A stretch of 64,000 nt of DNA from Egibacteraceae bacterium (lineage in GTDB: Bacteria; Actinomycetota; Nitriliruptoria; Euzebyales; Egibacteraceae), in the NCBI GenBank assembly GCA_030447925.1, contig JAUJNX010000004.1:1-64000 (forward strand), written 5' to 3'. This document shows, in pieces, positions 20,372-29,357 of this stretch. The notes under the pieces are model-generated. The model saw only the letters and a list, made by a program, of their open reading frames with translations. It searched no databases and was not told the DNA's origin. Each line of letters begins with the position of its first letter. Position 1 is the stretch's first letter. Both the position numbers and the translations under genes were made by a program.

Positions 20372-22870
20372 CTAGCCGCCCTCGCCGGCGTCCTCGTCGG
20401 GGGACGGGACGGCGCCCAGGGGGGTGGTGCGCAGGCCGGGGTCGGCGACGACCGCCGGCCGCTCGGTCGGGCCGGTCCAGGCGCTGGCCGGGACGGCCAC
20501 CGCGCCCCAGGAGCGCAGCGGGTCGGGCGCGGCGCCGGTCGCGGCGCGGACTGACAGCTCGGCGACCACGGGGCCGTCGGCGGTGACCACCAGCGGCACC
20601 TGCGCGCGGTCGGGACCCGCCTGGCCGAGGTCGATCGACGTCCGGCTGTTGGGCGCGACGACGACGTCCTGCCAGGTGGCGGGGGCGCCGTCACCGGTGC
20701 CCACGTCGACCGTGACGGGCCGGCCGCCGGGGTTGTAGACCCCCAGCTCCGCCGTGCGCCCGTCGGTCCCGCCCCCGGGGACCGCCCAGCGCTGCGCGGG
20801 CGCGGCGCCGAGGGACATCTCCACGCCGGTGCGGCCGTCGCCGCCGCGCAGCTCGGTGCCCTGGGTGACGACGACCTCCTCGTCGTTCACCGTGCTGACC
20901 ACGACCCCGAACTCCGGCTGCGCGCTCACCCCGTCCAGGGCGATGCGGGCGACGCCGCCGGCCCCGATGGTGGTCTCCGCGAGCAGCTCCCCGCCGGGGA
21001 CGGGGTCGCTGACGCGGACCTCGACGGCGGCCTCGCGGTCGCCCGGGTTGAGCACCGTCAGCCAGGACAGGGCGGCGGGCTCCGGGCCGTCGGGCTCCGG
21101 GCGCGCGGCGGCCTGGCCGAACGCCCAGTTCGCGGCGGGAGCCGGCGCGGCCGGGACCAGCGCGCGGCCGGTCGGGCCCTCACCCCCCTGGGGCGGTGCG
21201 TAGGTCAGCTCGCCCTGCACGACCAGGCGGCCGGACGCGACGGTCACGATCGCGCCGAGGTCGTCCTCCTCGGGGATCACCTCGTAGAGGTCCAGACGGC
21301 GGCTGCTCTCGCCCTCGATGAGGATCGTGCGGGTCAGCTCGCGCGGGTCCGGGCCCAGGGTCGTGGCGTAGGTCACGTCGGCGACGGCGTCCTCGGGGAA
21401 CGGGTTGAACAGGTGCAGCGTCGACCGCGCCCCACCCGCGGTGTCCAGGCCGCCGACGTACCAGACGTCGGACGGGCCCTGCGCGCAGGGCGCGGCCGCG
21501 GCCTGGCCGCCCTCGACGCGCCAGGACGCGACGCTGGGGCCGCCGGTCCAGCGCAGCGACAGGGGCTGGGCGGCCTCGTCGCCCTCGAGCCGGATGTCGG
21601 TCTCCGTGCCGGGGGCGATGTCCACCGGGGCGGCGGCGACGGTGCCGTCCGGGGTGTGGCGCAGGACCGACACCGACGACGGCGTGTCCCCCGCCGCCGC
21701 GATCTCCAGGGTCGCCGACTCGCCCTGCCCCGCGGTCACCGGGCAGTACCAGTGGCCCGACGACGCGGGAGCCTGGCCGACCACGGCGGGGGCGGCCTGC
21801 GGGGCCGGGGCGACGGCGGTCTCCAGGACCGCCAGGCCGACCACCAGCGCCAGGACGGCGGGGATGACGAGCAGGCGGCGGCGCCGGGGGGCCGCCGGGG
21901 TCCCGCGCAGCAGCGTGGTGGCGCCGTCGCCGTCGCCGTCGTCGCGGCGCGGGCGGGGGGTCCCCGGCCGGGTCGCGGGGGGCGGTGCGGGGCGCATGCC
22001 GGGCGCCGGGCGCCCGGTGCCGGGCGGGCGCCGGGGGCGCCACGACCCCGGCGGGGTGCGGGCGGCGCGGGGCGCGCCGCGCGCGGCGACGCGCTGGGTG
22101 GCGTCGGCGGGCGGCGGGGTCGGCGCGTCGCCGGAGACCGTGGTGCCGCGGCGGTCCCCGCGCACGGTGGGGATGTCGTCCCAGCTCCCGCGCCCGGTCG
22201 GCGGCGCGGCGGGCGCGCCATTGCCGCGGTCCCCGCGGGCGGAGGGCGCGGCGGGCGGCGGCACGGTGCCGGGGTCCCAGGCGGCGGTCCCGCGCACCTG
22301 CGGCGGCGCGGTCCCCCGCGCCTGCGGCGGCGCGGTCCCCGCGCCGGCGGCGGTGCGGCCTCCCGGGCCTGCGGCGGGATCGACCCCGCCCCGCCGGCGG
22401 CGGCGCCATGCCGCGCTGCCCCGGCGGCGGCGCCATGCCGCGCTGCTGCGGCGGCGGCGCCATGCCGCGCTGCTCGGGCGAGGGGGCCATGCCGCGCTGC
22501 TCCGCTGGCGGAGCGGTCCCGCGGGCCTGCGGCGGGGGTGCGGCACCGCGTGCCTGCGGCGGCGCAGCGGTCGCCGGCCGCGGGCCGGCCTCCGCGGGCG
22601 CGCGGCGGTCCTGGCCCGCGCGGCGCTCGCCGGGGGTGCCGGGCGCCTGGCAGCGCGCCGCCAGCGGCGGCGGTCACGGCCGCTGCGGTCGTCGAGAGGG
22701 GGCGGGGGTGGCGTCGCCGGGCTCGCCGCCGCGCACCGGTGGGGCCTCCCAGCCCTGGGGAGCCGGGCCGGGCACGGGGCCGGGTCCGCTGCCGGGCGGG
22801 GACGACGGGGTCCGCAGCGCGCTGGTGTCGAACGACCGGGTCGTGTCGGCGGCGCGCGCCGGGGCGGCAC
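20372..22870 (-). CDS. DUF5719 family secreted/membrane protein
   Basis: The reliable part is the C-terminal 500 residues. A membrane span (LLVIPAVLALVVGLAVLETA) is followed by a large extracellular region of beta-rich repeats: HWYCPVTAGQGESATLEI, DVWYVGGLDTAGGARSTLHL, LFNPFPEDAVADVTYAT, LTVLNPGDREAAVEVRVS, ELGVYNPGGRPVTVDVG. This is the DUF5719 pattern, an actinobacterial envelope family encoded next to a giant GT2 and whiB. Upstream is a Pro/Arg/Gly-rich cytoplasmic segment. In this single frame the part beyond about 22330 looks wrong: 27-bp repeats are read out of frame, and better coding lies in other frames up to 23280. The true start is therefore probably near 23280, overlapping the glycosyltransferase stop. 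Function unknown. Confidence 0.75.
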   Translation of the reverse strand: MPPRRAPPTRPGRSTPARCGPRRPRPAADPAPCPARLPRAGRPHRCAAASPATPPPPPLDDRSGRDRRRWRRAARRPAPPASAARARTAARPRRPARGRRPLRRRRHAVPHPRRRPAGPLRQRSSAAWPPRPSSAAWRRRRSSAAWRRRRGSAAWRRRRRGGVDPAAGPGGRTAAGAGTAPPQARGTAPPQVRGTAAWDPGTVPPPAAPSARGDRGNGAPAAPPTGRGSWDDIPTVRGDRRGTTVSGDAPTPPPADATQRVAARGAPRAARTPPGSWRPRRPPGTGRPAPGMRPAPPPATRPGTPRPRRDDGDGDGATTLLRGTPAAPRRRRLLVIPAVLALVVGLAVLETAVAPAPQAAPAVVGQAPASSGHWYCPVTAGQGESATLEIAAAGDTPSSVSVLRHTPDGTVAAAPVDIAPGTETDIRLEGDEAAQPLSLRWTGGPSVASWRVEGGQAAAAPCAQGPSDVWYVGGLDTAGGARSTLHLFNPFPEDAVADVTYATTLGPDPRELTRTILIEGESSRRLDLYEVIPEEDDLGAIVTVASGRLVVQGELTYAPPQGGEGPTGRALVPAAPAPAANWAFGQAAARPEPDGPEPAALSWLTVLNPGDREAAVEVRVSDPVPGGELLAETTIGAGGVARIALDGVSAQPEFGVVVSTVNDEEVVVTQGTELRGGDGRTGVEMSLGAAPAQRWAVPGGGTDGRTAELGVYNPGGRPVTVDVGTGDGAPATWQDVVVAPNSRTSIDLGQAGPDRAQVPLVVTADGPVVAELSVRAATGAAPDPLRSWGAVAVPASAWTGPTERPAVVADPGLRTTPLGAVPSPDEDAGEGG
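22405..22512 (-). repeat. Four tandem 27-bp repeats coding for a Pro-rich segment
   Basis: The core GCCATGCCGCGCTGC begins at 22405, 22432, 22459 and 22486, exactly 27 bp apart. On the minus strand it encodes a nine-residue unit, approximately QRGMAPPPG, repeated four times. It lies in the N-terminal linker of the DUF5719 protein. Confidence 0.85.
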
Positions 22871-23280
22871 CGGCCCCGCCGGGGCCGTCCGGCCGGGGCC
22901 TGGCCGCGCGGCCGTCGAACGCCCGCGCGGGGTCCTCGTCGCGCCGCGGCGGCGGGGCGGCCGGGCGCAGGCTCCGCGACGTGAAGGAGGGCTCGCCCGC
23001 GGGGGCGGCGGGCGGCGGGGCGGCGGGGCCGGCGGCGCCCGGGGCGCGGCCGGTCGGCGCCGCCGGGGCGGCCCGGCGGCGCCGCGGGGCTCCGGGGCGG
23101 GGTCGACCGGGGCCGGGTCGGGCTTGCCGCGCCGGGACTTGCGGGCGCGGCGCTCCTCGGCCTCGCGGGCGGCGCCCAGCTCGGCGCGGCGCGGGAGCCG
23201 CTCCGGGGGCGGCAGCGGGCTCTCGTCGTCGCTCAGGCGCCCGGCCCCGGGTCGGGGGCGGGTGCCGCGGCGCAGCTCAT
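22871..23280 (-). other. Probable N-terminal coding part of the DUF5719 gene, out of frame
   Basis: An ATG at 23280 overlaps the glycosyltransferase stop (ATGA), but its frame stops after 15 codons. Other minus-strand frames give plausible charged and Pro-rich protein: SDDESPLPPPERLPRRAEL and AAREAEERRARKSRRGKPDP, then EPSFTSRSLRPAAPPPRRDE, DEDPARAFDG and ADTTRSFDTSALRTPSSPP. Joining them needs several single-base changes in G/C runs. I read this as the true N-terminal cytoplasmic linker of the DUF5719 protein, damaged in this sequence. Confidence 0.45.
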
Positions 23281-26200
23281 CGCGTGGGCTCCGGCTGTCG
23301 GGCGCCGCCCCGGCGCAGTTCCTCGGGCAGGGGCCCCGTGCCGTCCGGCAGGGGCCGTCCGCGCGGCACGTCGACGGCGGGGGGCGCGGTGGCGGTGCGC
23401 AGCGGCCGGCGCCGCGTCCCGAGCCCCGGCGGGCGCAGGGCGAGCGACACGACCAGCAGGAACACGAAGGCCTGGGCGAGCAGCACGAGCGCGTGGGCGC
23501 CGCTGGTGGTCCGCACCTCGTCCACGAGCACGCCCTCGGGCACGGCGAACAGGTTGAGCGGCAGGGTGGCGCCGGGGGTCCCCTCCGGGGGGGCGGCGCG
23601 CTGCAGGTCCGCCCCGCCCGACAGGGCGCGCCAGCGCGGGGACGGCGCCTCGCCGACGACGAGCAGCCCGCCGTCGACCGCGGCGAGCCGCCCGCGGTAC
23701 AGGTCGGTGCGCACGCGCGCGAGCCCGGACTCGTCGCGGTCGGTCGCGTAGGCGTCGGTCGCGCCGAGGGCGACCAGCTCCTCGGCCTCGACGGGGCTGA
23801 GCAGGGCGACCCGCGGGAGCCAGGTCAGGACCCGGTAGGCCCGACCGGTGCCGAACGGCAGCGGGCGCAGGTCGGGCTGGGCATCCAGGGCATCGACGAG
23901 CCGCCCGCGCTGGGCGGACGGGTCGAGCACGACGTAGCGCACCCCGAGCGTGCCGAGGCGGGCCGCCGCGGTGGCGTCCGCCCCGCCGGCGGCGCCGGCC
24001 ACGGCCTGGGCCATGGCCGCGGTGAACTCGCGGTCGGGCACGGTCCCGAAGGTGGTCATGCGCGCCCCGTCGCCGTCGACGACGTCGAAGGTGACGCGCC
24101 CGCCCTCCTCGGACAGCAGCAGGATCCGGTAGGGCCCGACGCGGTCGGTGTCGGCGGTGACGAAGGGGGGCAGCAGCTCCGGCTCGCGCGTGAGCCCGAC
24201 CCACGGCCCGGTGCCGGCCTGCAGGAACCCGGCGAGCACCCCCACGCCCAGCAGCGCGGTGGTGCCCACGACCGCGGCCTGGCGCAGCACGACCGAGGCG
24301 TCGGTCACCCCGCTGCCGACGCGGCGGGCCGCGACGACCCCCAGCCCCGCGACGGCGAGCGCCGCGGGGAGCAGGAACGCGGGCGTCCAGACGCCGTCGG
24401 CGCCCAGGCGCACCGCCCCCCAGGTGGCCAGGGCCGAGGCGAGCAGGAGCCCCGTCAGCGCGGCGACCAGCGCCGGGCTCTCGCGGGTCCCCAGCAGCAC
24501 CGCCAGCAGGACGACCGCGGCGGTGGTGGCGGCGGCGGCCAGGGCGCCGGCCAGGGCCTGGCCGCCGAGCACGTCGGGCACGACGGCCAGGGCGCGCCAC
24601 AGCGGCAGGTCGCCGACGGCGCCGGCGGCGGTGAGCGGGAGCCCCTCGCGGACCGCGCCGGCGACCCACGGCGACAGCAGGGCGAGCCCGGCGACGCAGG
24701 CGAAGGCGATGCGCGGCAGGCCCTCGCGGCGCACGATGCCCGCGACCAGCGCCACCCCCAGGACGACCGCCGACAGCGGCCACAGGCGCGGCGCGACGGC
24801 CACGAGCAGCGCCATCCCCAGCGCGAGCAGCGCGGACGCCCGCCAGGCCGACGCGGCGACGGCGCCCGTGATCGTCGAGCGCTCCGCACCGGTGCCCGAC
24901 CACAGCTCCGCGGGAGCGACGACGCGCACCGCCAGGACGACCAGGCCGGGCAGGAGGACCGCCGCCGCGAGGGGGCCGATCAGCCCCTGGGCGAAGGCGC
25001 CGAGGACGACCGGGGACAGGACGTAGAGGGTGGCGCCGACCACGCGCGGCCACGTCCGCGCGGTGACGAGCCGCCCGGCGCGCAGCGCGGCGACCCAGGC
25101 GAGCGGCAGCAGCCCGAGCACGAGCAGCCGCTGCGCCAGCCACGCCGACCACAGCCCGGCGATCGCGGCGACGCCCAGCAGCGCCTGCGCGGGCGACGAC
25201 GGCGCCGCCGACCCCAGCGCGCCGGCGCTCCACGACGCCCCGTAGGCGCGCAAGAAGTCCAGCGGCGACGCCGGCCACGGCAGGATCTCGCCGCCCACGA
25301 TCTGGCCCGGCCCCAGCAGGGGCGCGACGCCGATGGCGTAGACGATCGCCAGCACACCGGCGGTCCAGGCCGCCGGGTGGTCGCGCACGGAGCGCACCAG
25401 GGCCGGCCCCTCGGGCTGGATCACCGTGCCGGGCTCGTCGGGGTCGGGCAGGAACGCCTTGGTCGTCCCGCCGGCGATCCACTCCGCGACGAACTGGATG
25501 TAGCTCTCGAACCGGGGGATCCCGGGCACGAACAGCCACGCGAGCTCCGCGTCGGGCACCTTGCGCGCGCGCTGGACCGCGCGCCGCCGCTTGAGGGTCC
25601 CGAACAGCGAGAACAGGTTCCAGCCGTAGGCGCGGATCACGGCGAAGGCGTCGCCGACCCGCCGGGTGACGACGAAGCCGACGGTCTTGAGGACGGCCAG
25701 CACCGCGACGGTGGGCAGGACCCAGGCCAGGCGGCGGGCCTGGTAGTGGGTGATCAGGGTGGCCAGCGCGTGGCGCTCGGCCAGCTCCCGCGGGGAGCGG
25801 CCCAGGCCCAGCCGGCGCATGCCGCGGGCGGCCGCGCCGATGTGGTACCCGACGGCCTCGGGCACGAGCCCCACCCGCCAGCCGGCGATCCAGGCCCGCC
25901 AGCACAGGTCGAGGTCGTCGCGGAAGGCGACGTAGCGGTGGTCCAGGACGCCGAGCTGGCGCAGCGCGGTGGCGCGCACGAGCATCCCGGCGGTGTTGAC
26001 GTAGAGGACGTCGCGGCGGCGGTCGTGCTGGCCCTGGTCCAGCTCGCCCGGCTCGAGGGGCGACTCCGCCCGCCCGAACCGGTCGATGGTCATCCCGACC
26101 TCCTGGAGGACGGGCTCCTCGGTCCACTCGCGCAGCTTGGGGCCGACGACCGCGAGCGCGGGGTCGGCCTCCAGCGCGGCGACGAGCCGCTCGAGCGCGT

Positions 26201-26558
26201 CGGGGGCCAGGACGAGGTCGTCGTGCAGCAGCAGCACGTGGTCGGTGACGCTCATGTCGGCGCGCTGCATCGCCGCCTGGACGGCCCGGCCGAACCCGAC
26301 GTTGCGCCGGAAGCGCACCAGCCGCTCCGCCGACACCCGGTGGTCCAGGACCACGCCGCTGCCGTCGGTGGAGCCGTTGTCGACGACCACCAGCTCCAGC
26401 GCGGGGTAGCGCTGGGCGGCGATGGTGTCGAGCACGTCCTCCAGCCACTCGCCGCCGTTGTAGACCACCAGGATCGCGTAGACGCGCGGCGTCGGCGACC
26501 CGTCCGGCGTCATGGCCGGGGTCGGAGGCACGGGATCAGCAGGGTCGAATGACGTCAT
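23277..26558 (-). CDS. Giant membrane glycosyltransferase family 2 protein
   Basis: A 1093-residue protein. Residues about 20-270 form a GT2 catalytic domain: VYAILVVYNGGEWLEDVLDT, LELVVVDNGSTDGS, HVLLLHDDLVLAP as the DxD region, and AFRDDLDLCWRAWIAGW. The remaining ~800 residues contain many membrane spans plus an extracellular portion, for example GVLAGFLQAGTGPWVGLTRE and VRYVVLDPSAQ, and a final span before a basic tail. Such GT2-polytopic fusions next to whiB2 and DUF5719 are typical of actinobacteria and probably act in envelope glycan synthesis or export. I chose ATG 26558; an ATG at 26513 is possible. TAGACT at 26591-26596 is a likely -10 box. The DUF5719 gene follows directly. Confidence 0.92.
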   Translation of the reverse strand: MTSFDPADPVPPTPAMTPDGSPTPRVYAILVVYNGGEWLEDVLDTIAAQRYPALELVVVDNGSTDGSGVVLDHRVSAERLVRFRRNVGFGRAVQAAMQRADMSVTDHVLLLHDDLVLAPDALERLVAALEADPALAVVGPKLREWTEEPVLQEVGMTIDRFGRAESPLEPGELDQGQHDRRRDVLYVNTAGMLVRATALRQLGVLDHRYVAFRDDLDLCWRAWIAGWRVGLVPEAVGYHIGAAARGMRRLGLGRSPRELAERHALATLITHYQARRLAWVLPTVAVLAVLKTVGFVVTRRVGDAFAVIRAYGWNLFSLFGTLKRRRAVQRARKVPDAELAWLFVPGIPRFESYIQFVAEWIAGGTTKAFLPDPDEPGTVIQPEGPALVRSVRDHPAAWTAGVLAIVYAIGVAPLLGPGQIVGGEILPWPASPLDFLRAYGASWSAGALGSAAPSSPAQALLGVAAIAGLWSAWLAQRLLVLGLLPLAWVAALRAGRLVTARTWPRVVGATLYVLSPVVLGAFAQGLIGPLAAAVLLPGLVVLAVRVVAPAELWSGTGAERSTITGAVAASAWRASALLALGMALLVAVAPRLWPLSAVVLGVALVAGIVRREGLPRIAFACVAGLALLSPWVAGAVREGLPLTAAGAVGDLPLWRALAVVPDVLGGQALAGALAAAATTAAVVLLAVLLGTRESPALVAALTGLLLASALATWGAVRLGADGVWTPAFLLPAALAVAGLGVVAARRVGSGVTDASVVLRQAAVVGTTALLGVGVLAGFLQAGTGPWVGLTREPELLPPFVTADTDRVGPYRILLLSEEGGRVTFDVVDGDGARMTTFGTVPDREFTAAMAQAVAGAAGGADATAAARLGTLGVRYVVLDPSAQRGRLVDALDAQPDLRPLPFGTGRAYRVLTWLPRVALLSPVEAEELVALGATDAYATDRDESGLARVRTDLYRGRLAAVDGGLLVVGEAPSPRWRALSGGADLQRAAPPEGTPGATLPLNLFAVPEGVLVDEVRTTSGAHALVLLAQAFVFLLVVSLALRPPGLGTRRRPLRTATAPPAVDVPRGRPLPDGTGPLPEELRRGGARQPEPTR

Positions 26559-26590
26559 GATGGGAAGGGCCGGTCGCCCGGCGACGCCGG

Positions 26591-26596
26591 AGTCTA
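26591..26596 (-). promoter_or_regulatory. Putative -10 box for the giant GT2 / DUF5719 pair
   Basis: TAGACT on the minus strand, 32 nt before the ATG at 26558, in the short gap after whiB. The hexamer matches those upstream of secA and the response regulator. Confidence 0.45.
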
Positions 26597-26646
26597 GCCC
26601 AACCCTCCGGGCCCGGCGCCAGCCGGCGGCGCCGCCGGGCCCCCCG

Positions 26647-26877
26647 TCAGGAGGCGATCCGCTTGAGCTTGCGGCGCTCGCGCTCCGACAGGCCCCCCCA
26701 GATCCCGAACCGTTCGTCGTTCTCCAGCGCATAGTCCAGGCACTCGTCCCGGACGTCGCACTGCATGCAGATCCGCTTCGCCTCCCTGGTCGAGCCGCCC
26801 TTCTCGGGGAAGAAGGTCTCCGGGTCAGCCTGCAGGCACTTGGCATCGGCGGCCCACGGCAGTTCCTCGATCTCCAC
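26647..26877 (-). CDS. whiB: WhiB-family iron-sulfur transcription factor (WhiB2/WhmD-like)
   Basis: A 76-residue WhiB protein with the four cluster cysteines at 14, 37, 40 and 46 (KCLQAD, ICMQCDVRDEC), the turn GIWGG at 58-62 and the basic tail ERERRKLKRIAS that contacts DNA or sigma factor. The small size and the genomic position by manB, DUF3499 and a giant GT2 point to WhiB2/WhmD/WhiB of the sporulation and cell-division type. It begins at GTG 26877, with GGAGGAGGG upstream. A clear promoter is at 26938-26966. Binding of a 4Fe-4S cluster and association with the main sigma factor are family knowledge. Confidence 0.95.
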   Translation of the reverse strand: MEIEELPWAADAKCLQADPETFFPEKGGSTREAKRICMQCDVRDECLDYALENDERFGIWGGLSERERRKLKRIAS

Positions 26878-26937
26878 CGGTGGCCCTCCTCCATCGCGGC
26901 CGGTGCAAGATCACCGGCTCGGAATTACCTGCGTGTC

Positions 26938-26966
26938 ATTCTGACGCGGGTGTGGAGAGCCGTCAA
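26938..26966 (-). promoter_or_regulatory. Housekeeping-type promoter of whiB
   Basis: On the minus strand TTGACG, then exactly 17 bases, then CAGAAT. It sits in a locally A/T-richer 110-bp gap upstream of whiB. The predicted start is about 55 nt before the GTG, leaving room for the strong ribosome site. Confidence 0.7.
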
Positions 26967-26988
26967 GGTCGGCAATTACGGTGAGCAA

Positions 26989-27987
26989 TCAGCCCTGCAC
27001 TCGTCGCCACCAGGTGGCGACCCAGGCGGCGTAGTCGAACGGCTGGAACCAGCGCGCGGTGACCGCGGCGGGGTCCACGGTGGCAGCCGCCTGCACCGCG
27101 CGGCGTCGCGCGAGGGTGCGCGGCACCGTCCGCCAGGACCGGAACGACCCCAGGAAGGCCGACGGGACCGTGAGGGCGAGCTCGCCCGCCTTGAGCGTGG
27201 TGGTCAGCGCCACGCCGGGCAGCGACCGGGCCAGCGCCCCCGGGTCGTCGTTCTTCAGCACCACGTGGAAGCGGTTGACGAAGTTGAGCCGCTCCACGAC
27301 GGCGCTGCGGCGCGGGCCGGCGCCGCCGCGCTCGTGCCGGGCGGTCGCCTCGGGGGCGTACCAGGCGGACCAGCCGCGCAGCTGGAGCCGCCAGTCCAGG
27401 TCCACGTCCTCCCAGAAGGCGAACAGGTCCTCGTCGAAGACCTCGCCGCGCACCGCGACGTCGTCGAGGGCGTCGAGGCGGTACAGCGCGAGCGCGCCGG
27501 AGGTGCCGAAGACCTCGCCCGGCGCGTCGTACTGGCCGGTGTCGGGCTCGCCCTCGCCGCGGTTGCGGAACAGCCGGGTGGCGAAGGCGAGGTGGCCGGT
27601 GGTGTCGATCAGGTCGCCCGGCCCGGTGCGCAGGAGCTTGCCCTGGACCGACGCGCGCCGCTCCCCCGCGGCCAGCGCCGCGACCGCGCGGGCCAGGTAG
27701 TCGGGTGCGGGCAGCGCGTCGGGGTTGGCGACCAGGAACGCGCCGGCCCCCGCCGCGCGGGCCAGGGCGACCCCCTGGTTGGCCGCGCCCGCGAACCCGC
27801 GGTTCTCCGCGTTGGCCACCAGCCGCGCCGTCCCGTGGCGGCGCACCACGTCCCCGCTGCCGTCGGCGCTGGCGTTGTCGACCACCACGACGTCCAGGTC
27901 GGGGTGGGTCTGGGCGGCGAGCGCGTCGAGGACGCCGGGCAGGTGGCCGGCGGTGTTCCAGTTCACGACGCAGGCGAGGACCTTCAC
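26989..27987 (-). CDS. Glycosyltransferase family 2, rhamnosyltransferase-like (WbbL type)
   Basis: A 332-residue cytoplasmic GT2. The N-terminal half has VLACVVNWNTAGHLPGVLDA, LDVVVVDNASADGSGDVVRR, NRGFAGAANQGVALARA and FLVANPDALPAPD at the DxD position. The acceptor half has FDEDLFAFWEDVDLDWRLQLRGW. This is the WbbL/rhamnosyltransferase pattern; in mycobacteria WbbL1 adds rhamnose to the polyprenyl-PP-GlcNAc linker and is encoded close to whiB2 and manB, as here. It is the last gene of a minus-strand operon with the Wzt/Wzm exporter, 7 bp downstream of Wzt. The sugar transferred is inferred from context. Confidence 0.9.
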   Translation of the reverse strand: MKVLACVVNWNTAGHLPGVLDALAAQTHPDLDVVVVDNASADGSGDVVRRHGTARLVANAENRGFAGAANQGVALARAAGAGAFLVANPDALPAPDYLARAVAALAAGERRASVQGKLLRTGPGDLIDTTGHLAFATRLFRNRGEGEPDTGQYDAPGEVFGTSGALALYRLDALDDVAVRGEVFDEDLFAFWEDVDLDWRLQLRGWSAWYAPEATARHERGGAGPRRSAVVERLNFVNRFHVVLKNDDPGALARSLPGVALTTTLKAGELALTVPSAFLGSFRSWRTVPRTLARRRAVQAAATVDPAAVTARWFQPFDYAAWVATWWRRVQG

Positions 27988-27994
27988 CCCGGCC

Positions 27995-29356
27995 TCAGCG
28001 CGCGAGCGCCGGGTCGACGCGCGGCACGTCGGGCTCGTGGCCCGGTGACGGGCGGTCCTCCCGCAGCGGGTGCTCGCGCGGCCCGCCGCGCTCCGGCGGG
28101 GGGGCGTGCAGCTCCGCCGGCCAGAAGCCGTCGGGGTTGGCCACGCCGATGCGCGCGTCCAGCGCGGCGACCCCGAAGTCGTGCTCGGGGCTGGTGACGG
28201 TGAACCCCAGCGCCTCCTGCCAGCGGTCGTGGATCACCCCGGTCGAGGCGTTGACCAGGAGCAGGTCGACGAGGTACTCCCCGGTGAGCACGGCCAGGTC
28301 CAGGGTGAAGGTCACCGCCGCGGTCGCGCCGGGGCGCGGCGGGGCCAGGTAGATGCCCCGCCAGGCGGTGCGCGTCTCGTAGACGTACAGCGCCATGTCG
28401 GGGCGGCGCACCGCGATGCCCAGCGACAGCGACCCGGCCTCGCGCACCGCTTCCTCGGCCGTGAAGGACACCACCAGCTGGGCGGTGGTCCCCGACGGCC
28501 GCGCGCCGTCGACCGCGGGCAGCAGCCGGGCGTCCACGATCCGGGCGCCGCCGTCGCCGGTGCGCGCGGGGCCGACGGGGTCGGGCTCGGGCTCGGGGGG
28601 TGGCGCGCCGCCGGCGACCAGCTCCTCGTAGGCCTCGATGGCGTCGTCGGTCGGCCCGTCGAAGACCAGGCGCCCGTGGTCCAGCACGACGGTCCGCCGG
28701 CACAGCGCGCGCACCGCCCCGAGGTCGTGGCTGACCAGCACGACGGTCTTGCCGCGCTCCACGAACCCGCGCATGCGCGCCAGCGAGCGCTCCTGGAACG
28801 CGGCGTCGCCGACCGACAGGACCTCGTCGACGAGCAGGACGTCGGGGTCGACGTGCACGGCGATGGCGAAGCCCAGGCGCACGTACATGCCCGAGGAGTA
28901 GTTGCGCACCGGGGTGTCGATGAACTCCCCCACCCCGGCGAAGTCCACGATCGCGGCGAAGGAGCCGTCGACCTCCCGGCGGGTGAGGCCGAGGATCGCG
29001 CCGTTCAGGTAGACGTTCTCCCGGCCGGTGAGGTCGGGGTGGAAGCCTGCCCCCAGCTCGAGCAGGGTGGCGAGGCGCCCGTCGACGCGGACCGAGCCCT
29101 CGTCGGCGGGCAGGATCCCCGCGATGCACTTCAGCAGCGTCGACTTGCCCGACCCGTTGTGGCCGATCAGGGCGACCGACTCGCCGTGGCGGATGCGCAG
29201 CGACACGCCCTTGAGCGCCTCGAACTGGCGGTACTCCGCGCGCCGGAACGTGAACAGCCGCTCCTTGAGCGTGGGCGGGCGGTCACCGGCGATGCGGAAG
29301 CGCTCCCACAGCCCGTCGACCTGCACCGCCCAGCGCGGGTCGGCCTCCCCCGCCAC
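27995..29356 (-). CDS. Polysaccharide ABC transporter ATP-binding protein (Wzt/RfbE-like)
   Basis: A 453-residue ATPase of an undecaprenyl-linked polysaccharide exporter. Residues about 30-250 form the nucleotide-binding domain: Walker A LIGHNGSGKSTLLKCIAG, signature NYSSGMYVRLGFAIA, Walker B DVLLVDEVLSVGD, and the switch His in VLVSHDLGAV. The YSSGM signature is typical of the Wzt/TagH family. Residues about 285-420 form a beta-rich C-terminal domain (LVVSFTAEEAVREAGSLSLG, DMALYVYETRTAWRGIYLA), similar in position to Wzt carbohydrate-binding domains that recognise the finished chain. It starts 1 bp after the permease stop and is co-transcribed with it. Confidence 0.95.
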   Translation of the reverse strand: MAGEADPRWAVQVDGLWERFRIAGDRPPTLKERLFTFRRAEYRQFEALKGVSLRIRHGESVALIGHNGSGKSTLLKCIAGILPADEGSVRVDGRLATLLELGAGFHPDLTGRENVYLNGAILGLTRREVDGSFAAIVDFAGVGEFIDTPVRNYSSGMYVRLGFAIAVHVDPDVLLVDEVLSVGDAAFQERSLARMRGFVERGKTVVLVSHDLGAVRALCRRTVVLDHGRLVFDGPTDDAIEAYEELVAGGAPPPEPEPDPVGPARTGDGGARIVDARLLPAVDGARPSGTTAQLVVSFTAEEAVREAGSLSLGIAVRRPDMALYVYETRTAWRGIYLAPPRPGATAAVTFTLDLAVLTGEYLVDLLLVNASTGVIHDRWQEALGFTVTSPEHDFGVAALDARIGVANPDGFWPAELHAPPPERGGPREHPLREDRPSPGHEPDVPRVDPALAR

Positions 29357-29357
29357 C

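Noticed and set aside
21405-26552. A plus-strand frame of about 1715 codons opposite DUF5719 and the giant GT2.
   Set aside because: Composition is Arg/Gly/His-rich shadow text; the minus strand carries clear GT2 and DUF5719 motifs over the same interval.
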